From assembly GCF_051020975.1 (NCBI RefSeq), contig NW_027478160.1, positions 2,626,001 through 2,690,000 of the forward strand: a stretch of 64,000 bases of DNA. Direction: 5' to 3'. Source of the DNA: Osmia lignaria lignaria. Taxonomy: Eukaryota; Arthropoda; Insecta; Hymenoptera; Megachilidae. Below the pieces are notes generated by a model, which made no database searches, had not been told where the DNA came from, and saw only the letters and a list, made by a program, of their open reading frames with translations. The position numbers were made by a program, and so were the translations under genes. Positions 59,270 through 64,000 of this stretch are shown one piece after another. Within the stretch, counting starts at the first letter, position 1; each line of letters opens with the position of its first letter.

Positions 59270-60557
59270 TGATCAGATGCGTAGTTCTCGAGATATATCA
59301 AGATATTTAAAAGTGCCGAAGCCGCACCAACATAATACAGATACAGAAACACCGTGGCCCCTTTCTTTGAGATAACTCTGCACTAGTGCGAGCCGCAAAT
59401 GCCACTTCCAGCTTAGCTGTGCAGAAGAAGAACAACAAGAAGAAGAAATATCTCGAAATATGTCCGTCAGGCCCCTTCCCTTGAGATAAATCTGCAAATA
59501 TCTCGGAAACGAAGCGAGCTATGGCAAAATGTTAAGAGACCATTTTTGTAGAGAATTAAGTTTCCTACTTTTTATGTTCTATGATATTTTTTGATCAGAT
59601 GCGTAGTTCTCGAGATATATCAAGATATTTAAAAGTGCCGAAGCCGCACCAACATAATACAGATACAGAAACACAGTCGCCCCTTTCTTTGAGATAACTC
59701 TGCACTAGTGCGAGCCGCAAATGCCACTTCCAGCTTAGCTGTGCAGAAGAAGAACAACAAGAAGAAGAAATATCTCGAAATATGTCCGTCAGGCCCCTTC
59801 CCTTGAGATAAATCTGCAAATATCTCGGAAACGAAGCGAGCTATGGCAAAATGTTAAGAGACCTTTTCTGTAGAGAATTAAGTTTCCTACTTTTTATGTT
59901 CTATGATATTTTTTGATCAGATGCGTAGTTCTCGAGATATATCAAGATATTTAAAAGTTCCGAAGCCGCACCAACATAATACAGATACAGAAACACCGTG
60001 GCCCCTTTCTTTGAGATAACTCTGCACTAGTGCGAGCCGCAAATGCCACTTCCTGCTTAGCTGTGCAGGAGAAGAACAACAAGAAGAAGAAATATCTCGA
60101 AATATGTCCGTCAGGCCCCTTTCCTTGAGATAAATCTGCAAATATCTCGGAAACGAAGCGAGCTATGGCAAAATGTTAAGAGACCTTTTTTGTAGAGAAT
60201 TAAGTTTCCTACTTTTTATGTTCTATGATATTTTTTGATCAGATGCGTAGTTCTCGAGATATATCAAGATATTTAAAAGTTCCGAAGCCGCACCAACATA
60301 ATAGAGATACAGAAACACCGTGGCCCCTTTCTTTGAGATAACTCTGCACTATTGCGAGCCGCAAATGCCACTTCCAGCTTAGCTGTGCAGAAGAAGAACA
60401 ACAAGAAGAAGAAATATCTCGAAATATGTCCGACAGGCCCCTTCCCTTGAGATAAATCTGCAAATATCTCGGAAACGAAGCGAGCTATGGCGAAATGTTA
60501 AGAGACCTTTTTTGTAGAGAATTAAGTTTCCTACTTTTTATCTTCTATGATATTTTT
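59270..60557. repeat. 4-monomer higher-order unit, copy 2 (1288 bp)
   Basis: This is the same order and the same private variants as 57982-59269: ACACAGTCGCCCC at 59672, CTTCCTGCTTAG at 60049, CCGACAGG at 60430. I found no difference in the stretches compared by eye, so this is probably the youngest duplication in the window. Confidence 0.94.
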
Positions 60558-61523
60558 TGATCAGATGCGTAGTTCTCGAGATATATCAAGATATTTAAAA
60601 GTGCCGAAGCCGCACCAACATAATACAGATACAGAAACACCGTGGCCCCTTTCTTTGAGATAACTCTGCACTAGTGCGAGCCGCAAATGCCACTTCCAGC
60701 TTAGCTGTGCAGAAGAAGAACAACAAGAAGAAGAAATATCTCGAAATATGTCCGTCAGGCCCCTTCCCTTGAGATAAATCTGCAAATATCTCGGAAACGA
60801 AGCGAGCTATGGCAAAATGTTAAGAGACCTTTTTTGTAGAGAATTAAGTTTCCTACTTTCTATGTTCTATGATATTTTTTGATCAGATGCGTAGTTCTCG
60901 AGATATATCAAGATATTTAAAAGTTCCGAAGCCGCACCAACATAATACAGATACAGAAACACCGTGGCCCCTTTCTTTGAGATAACTCTGCACTAGTGCG
61001 AGCCGCAAATGCCACTTCCAGCTTAGCTGTGCAGAAGAAGAACAACAAGAAGAAGAAATATCTCGAAATATGTCCGTCAGGCCCCTTCCCTTGAGATAAA
61101 TCTGCAAATATCTCGGAAACGAAGCGAGCTATGGCAAAATGTTAAGAGACCTTTTTTGTAGAGAATTAAGTTTCCTACTTTTTATGTTCTACGATATTTT
61201 TTGATCAGATGCGTAGTTCTCGAGATATATCAAGATATTTAAAAGTTCCGAAGCCGCACCAACATAATAGAGATACAGAAACACCGTGGCCCCTTTCTTT
61301 GAGATAACTCTGCACTATTGCGAGCTGGAAATGCCACTTCCAGTTTAGCTGTGCAGAAGAAGAACAACAAGAAGAAGAAATATCTCGAAATATGTCCGTT
61401 AGGCCCCTTCCCTTGAGATAAATCTGCAAATATCTCGGAAACGAAGCGAGCTATGGCGAAATGTTAAGAGACCTTTTTTGTAGAGAATTAAGTTTCCTAC
61501 TTTTTATCTTCTATGATATTTTT
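60558..61523. repeat. 3-monomer unit related to the following 4-mer
   Basis: 60558 is the AAGTGCCGAAG type, 60880 the TTCCGAAG/AATACAGATACAG type, and 61202 the CTGGAAATG type ending in ATGGCGAAATG and TATCTTCTATG. The next unit has the same first and last types with one extra CTGGAAATG monomer. Confidence 0.82.
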
Positions 61524-63777
61524 TGATCAGATGCGTAGTTCTCGAGATATATCAAGATATTTAAAAGTGCCGAAGCCGCACCAACATAATACAGATACAG
61601 AAACACCGTGGCCCCTTTCTTTGAGATAACTCTGCACTAGTGCGAGCGGCAAATGCCACTTCCAGCTTAGCTGTGCAGAAGAAGAACAACAAGAAGAAGA
61701 AATATCTCGAAATATGTCCGTTAGGACCCTTCCCTTGAGATAAATCTGCAAATATCTCGGAAACGAAGCGAGCTATGGCAAAATGTTAAGAGACCTTTTT
61801 TGTAGAGAATTAAGTTTCCTACTTTTTATGTTCTATGATATTTTTTGATCAGATGCGTAGTTCTCGAGATATATCAAGATATTTAAAAGTTCCGAAGCCG
61901 CACCAGCATAATACAGATACAGAAACACCGTGGCCCCTTTCTTTGAGATAACTCTGCACTAGTGCGAGCCGCAAATGCCACTTCCAGCTTAGCTGTGCAG
62001 AAGAAGAACAACAAGAAGAAGAAATATCTCGAAATATGTCCGTCAGGCCCCTTCCCTTGAGATAAATCTGCAAATATCTCGGAAACGAAGCGAGGTATGG
62101 CAAAATGTTAAGAGACCTTTTTTGTAGAGAATTAAGTTTCCTACTTTTTATGTTCTATGATATTTTTTGATCAGATGCGTAGTTCTCGAGATATATCAAG
62201 ATATTTAAAAGTTCCGAAGCCGCACCAACATAATAGAGATACAGAAACACCGTGGCTCCTTTCTTTGAGATAACTCTGCACTATTGCGAGCTGGAAATGC
62301 CACTTCCAGTTTAGCTGTGCAGAAGAAGAACAACAAGAAGAAGAAATATCTCGAAATATGTCCGTTAGGCCCCTTCCCTTGAGATAAATCTGCAAATATC
62401 TCGGAAACGACGCGAGCTATGGCAAAATGTTAAGAGACCTTTTTTGTAGAGAATTAAGTTTCCTACTTATAATGTTCTATGATATTTTTTGATCAGATGC
62501 GTAGTTCTCGAGATATATCAAGATATTTAGAAGCTCCGAAGCCGCACCAACATAATAGAGATACAGAAACACCGTGGCCCCTTTCTTTGAGATAACTCTG
62601 CACTATTGCGAGCTGGAAATGCCACTTCCAGTTTAGCTGTGCAGAAGAAGAACAACAAGAAGAAGAAATATCTCGAAATATGTCCGTTAGGCCCCTTCCC
62701 TTGAGATAAATCTGCAAATATCTCGGAAACGAAGCGAGCTATGGCGAAATGTTAAGAGACCTTTTTTGTAGAGAATTAAGTTTCCTACTTTTTATCTTCT
62801 ATGATATTTTTTGATCAGATGCGTAGTTCTCGAGATATATCAAGATATTTAAAAGTGCCGAAGCCGCACCAACATAATACAGATACAGAAACACCGTGGC
62901 CCCTTTCTTTGAGATAACTCTGCACTAGTGCGAGCCGCAAATGCCACTTCCAGCTTAGCTGTGCAGAAGAAGAACAACAAGAAGAAGAAATATCTCGAAA
63001 TATGTCCGTCAGGCCCCTTCCCTTGAGATAAATCTGCAAATATCTCGGAAACGAAGCGAGCTATGGCAAAATGTTAAGAGACCTTTTTTGTAGAGAATTA
63101 AGTTTCCTACTTTTTATGTTCTATGATATTTTTTGATCAGATGCGTAGTTCTCGAGATATATCAAGATATTTAAAAGTTCCGAAGCCGCACCTACATAAT
63201 ACAGATACAGAAACACCGTGGCCCCTTTCTTTGAGATAACTCTGCACTAGTGCGAGCCGCAAATGCCACTTCCAGCTTAGCTGTGCAGAAGAAGAACAAC
63301 AAGAAGAAGAAATATCTCGAAATATGTCCGTCAGGCCCCTTCCCTTGAGATAAATCTGCAAATATCTCGGAAACGAAGCGAGGTATGGCAAAATGTTAAG
63401 AGACCTTTTTTGTAGAGAATTAAGTTTGCTACTTTTTACGTTCTACGATATTTTTTGATCAGATGCGTAGTTCTCGAGATATATCAAGATATTTAAAAGT
63501 TCCGAAGCCGCACCAACATAATAGAGATACAGAAACACCGTGGCCCCTTTCTTTGAGATAACTCTGCACTATTGCGAGCTGGAAATGCCACTTCCAGTTT
63601 AGCTGTGCAGAAGAAGAACAACAAGAAGAAGAAATATCTCGAAATATGTCCGTTAGGCCCCTTCCCTTGAGATAAATCTGCAAATATCTCGGAAACGAAG
63701 CGAGCTATGGCAAAATGTTAAGAGACCTTTTTTGTAGAGAATTAAGTTTCCTACTTTTTATGTTCTATGATATTTTT
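61524..63777. repeat. 4-monomer unit, one full copy plus three monomers
   Basis: Copy 1 is 61524, 61846, 62168, 62490; copy 2 is 62812, 63134, 63456. Shared variants are AAGTGCCGAAG in the first monomer and CGAGGTATGG in the second (about 62091 and 63379). GTTAGGCCCC with CTGGAAATG is in the third. The fourth monomer expected at 63778 is replaced by a Q type. 62490 has a private TTTAGAAGCTCC. Confidence 0.86.
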
Positions 63778-64000
63778 TGATCAGATGCGTAGTTCTCGAG
63801 ATATATCAAGATATTTAAAAGTTCCGAAGCCGCACCAACATAATAGAGATACAGAAACACCGTGGCCCCTTTCTTTGAGATAACTCTGCACTATTGCGAG
63901 CTGCAATTGCCACTTCCAGCTTAGCTGTGCAGAGGAAGAACAAGAAGAAGAAGAAGTATCTCGAAATATGTCCGTCAGGCCCGTTCCTTTGAGCTGAATC
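63778..64000. repeat. Partial Q-type monomer at right edge
   Basis: The first 223 bp of a monomer, ending in CCCGTTCCTTTGAGCTGAAT. This is the exact Q form of the left end (139, 2071, 3359, 6579), including AGAGGAAGAAC and AGAAGAAGAAGTATC, rather than the CCAGTTCC form at 41353, 47356 and 53474. Its GAA tract has a private ACAAG to AGAAG change. The array continues beyond the window. Confidence 0.93.

Larger units (their letters stand above)
1..64000. repeat. 322-bp satellite DNA array filling the window
   Basis: The same 322-bp unit is repeated head to tail from the first to the last base, with TGATCA-like motifs at 139, 461, 783, 1105 and so on to 63778. All monomers have the same orientation. 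There are 198 monomers between 139 and 63777 (one truncated), plus partial copies at both ends. No stretch over about 100 bp departs from the repeat, so the window holds no unique spacer, transposon or gene. Copies differ mainly by substitutions. Homogeneous arrays of this kind are typical of eukaryotic heterochromatin, often centromeric or pericentromeric; that location is inference. Both array ends lie outside the window. Confidence 0.99.

Noticed and set aside
1..64000. CRISPR array
   Set aside because: The repeat is 322 bp with no unique spacers and no cas genes.
1..64000. Hammerhead ribozyme, known from some satellites
   Set aside because: I found GAAA and GTC motifs, but no CTGATGA core on either strand. 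The nearest is CTGATCA, which lacks the required base.
1..64000. CENP-B box
   Set aside because: TTCG occurs, for example in TTCGAGATATATCGAG and TTCGAAATATGTCCG, but the CGGG end required by the motif is absent on both strands.
1..64000. Ribosomal spacer or telomeric repeat
   Set aside because: No rRNA sequence and no short TTAGG or TTAGGG tandem runs are present; TTAGG occurs only singly in AAAATTAGG variants.
1..64000. Transposable element as source or insertion
   Set aside because: No terminal inverted repeats, target-site duplications, transposase or reverse transcriptase frames could be found, and the periodicity is never broken by foreign sequence.

Overview
The whole 64-kb window is one uninterrupted tandem array of a 322-bp satellite DNA monomer. 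All copies are in the same orientation and no unique sequence, gene, transposon or RNA gene interrupts them. Taking the TGATCA (BclI) motif as the start, the first complete monomer begins at position 139. There are 198 consecutive monomers plus a 138-bp partial at the left edge and a 223-bp partial at the right edge. Such an array implies a eukaryotic genome, probably a centromeric, pericentromeric or other constitutive heterochromatin block assembled from long reads. The species cannot be read from the sequence. An arthropod is a plausible guess, because satellites of about 300-360 bp are common there, but this is inference.

Monomer map (offsets from TGATCA): BclI motif 1-6; XhoI motif CTCGAG at 18-23 in most copies; AT-rich dyad region 23-44; GC-richer core 45-95; first copy of an internal 27-bp repeat at 87-113; imperfect hairpin 122-144; 11-bp palindrome 140-150; GAA/CAA-rich tract 154-179; second copy of the 27-bp repeat at 201-227; T-rich tail 265-322.

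Monomers fall into recognisable variant types that recur in fixed order, forming higher-order repeats (HORs) whose unit changes along the array. Region by region: 139-9476 contains a recurring marker dimer and a 10-monomer unit. 9477-26863 is built from a 13-monomer unit (called here A B C D E F G H I J K E F) plus shortened derivatives of 12, 8, 4 and 10 monomers. 26864-29761 is a transition zone reusing types from the left end. 29762-33625 is a 6-monomer unit in two copies. 33626-39099 is a 7-monomer unit followed by an 8-monomer relative. 39100-43607 is mixed, without a clear HOR. 43608-47033 is a 4-monomer unit, third copy truncated. 47034-53151 has a 7-monomer spacing and then a 3-monomer repeat. 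53152-57981 has dimers, a single-monomer duplication and a 10-monomer-spaced duplication. 57982-60557 is a 4-monomer unit in two near-identical copies. 60558-63777 has related 3- and 4-monomer units.

The most informative result is that every shortened version of the 13-monomer unit can be explained by specific fusion monomers (B/C, A/E/F, C/E, E/F) in which two different types are joined in register. That is the footprint of homologous unequal exchange or gene conversion between paralogous monomers. Length is very strictly kept: I find only five indels (two 1-bp deletions, one 1-bp insertion, one 2-bp deletion and one 114-bp deletion). The 114-bp deletion lies exactly between the two internal 27-bp repeats. 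A reverse-strand open frame of about 74 codons recurs in roughly nine of ten monomers, but it begins at TTG, has an in-frame stop just upstream and shows no sign of constraint. I treat it as non-coding. I found no genes and no evidence for a novel protein system; the interest lies in the satellite's architecture and turnover.
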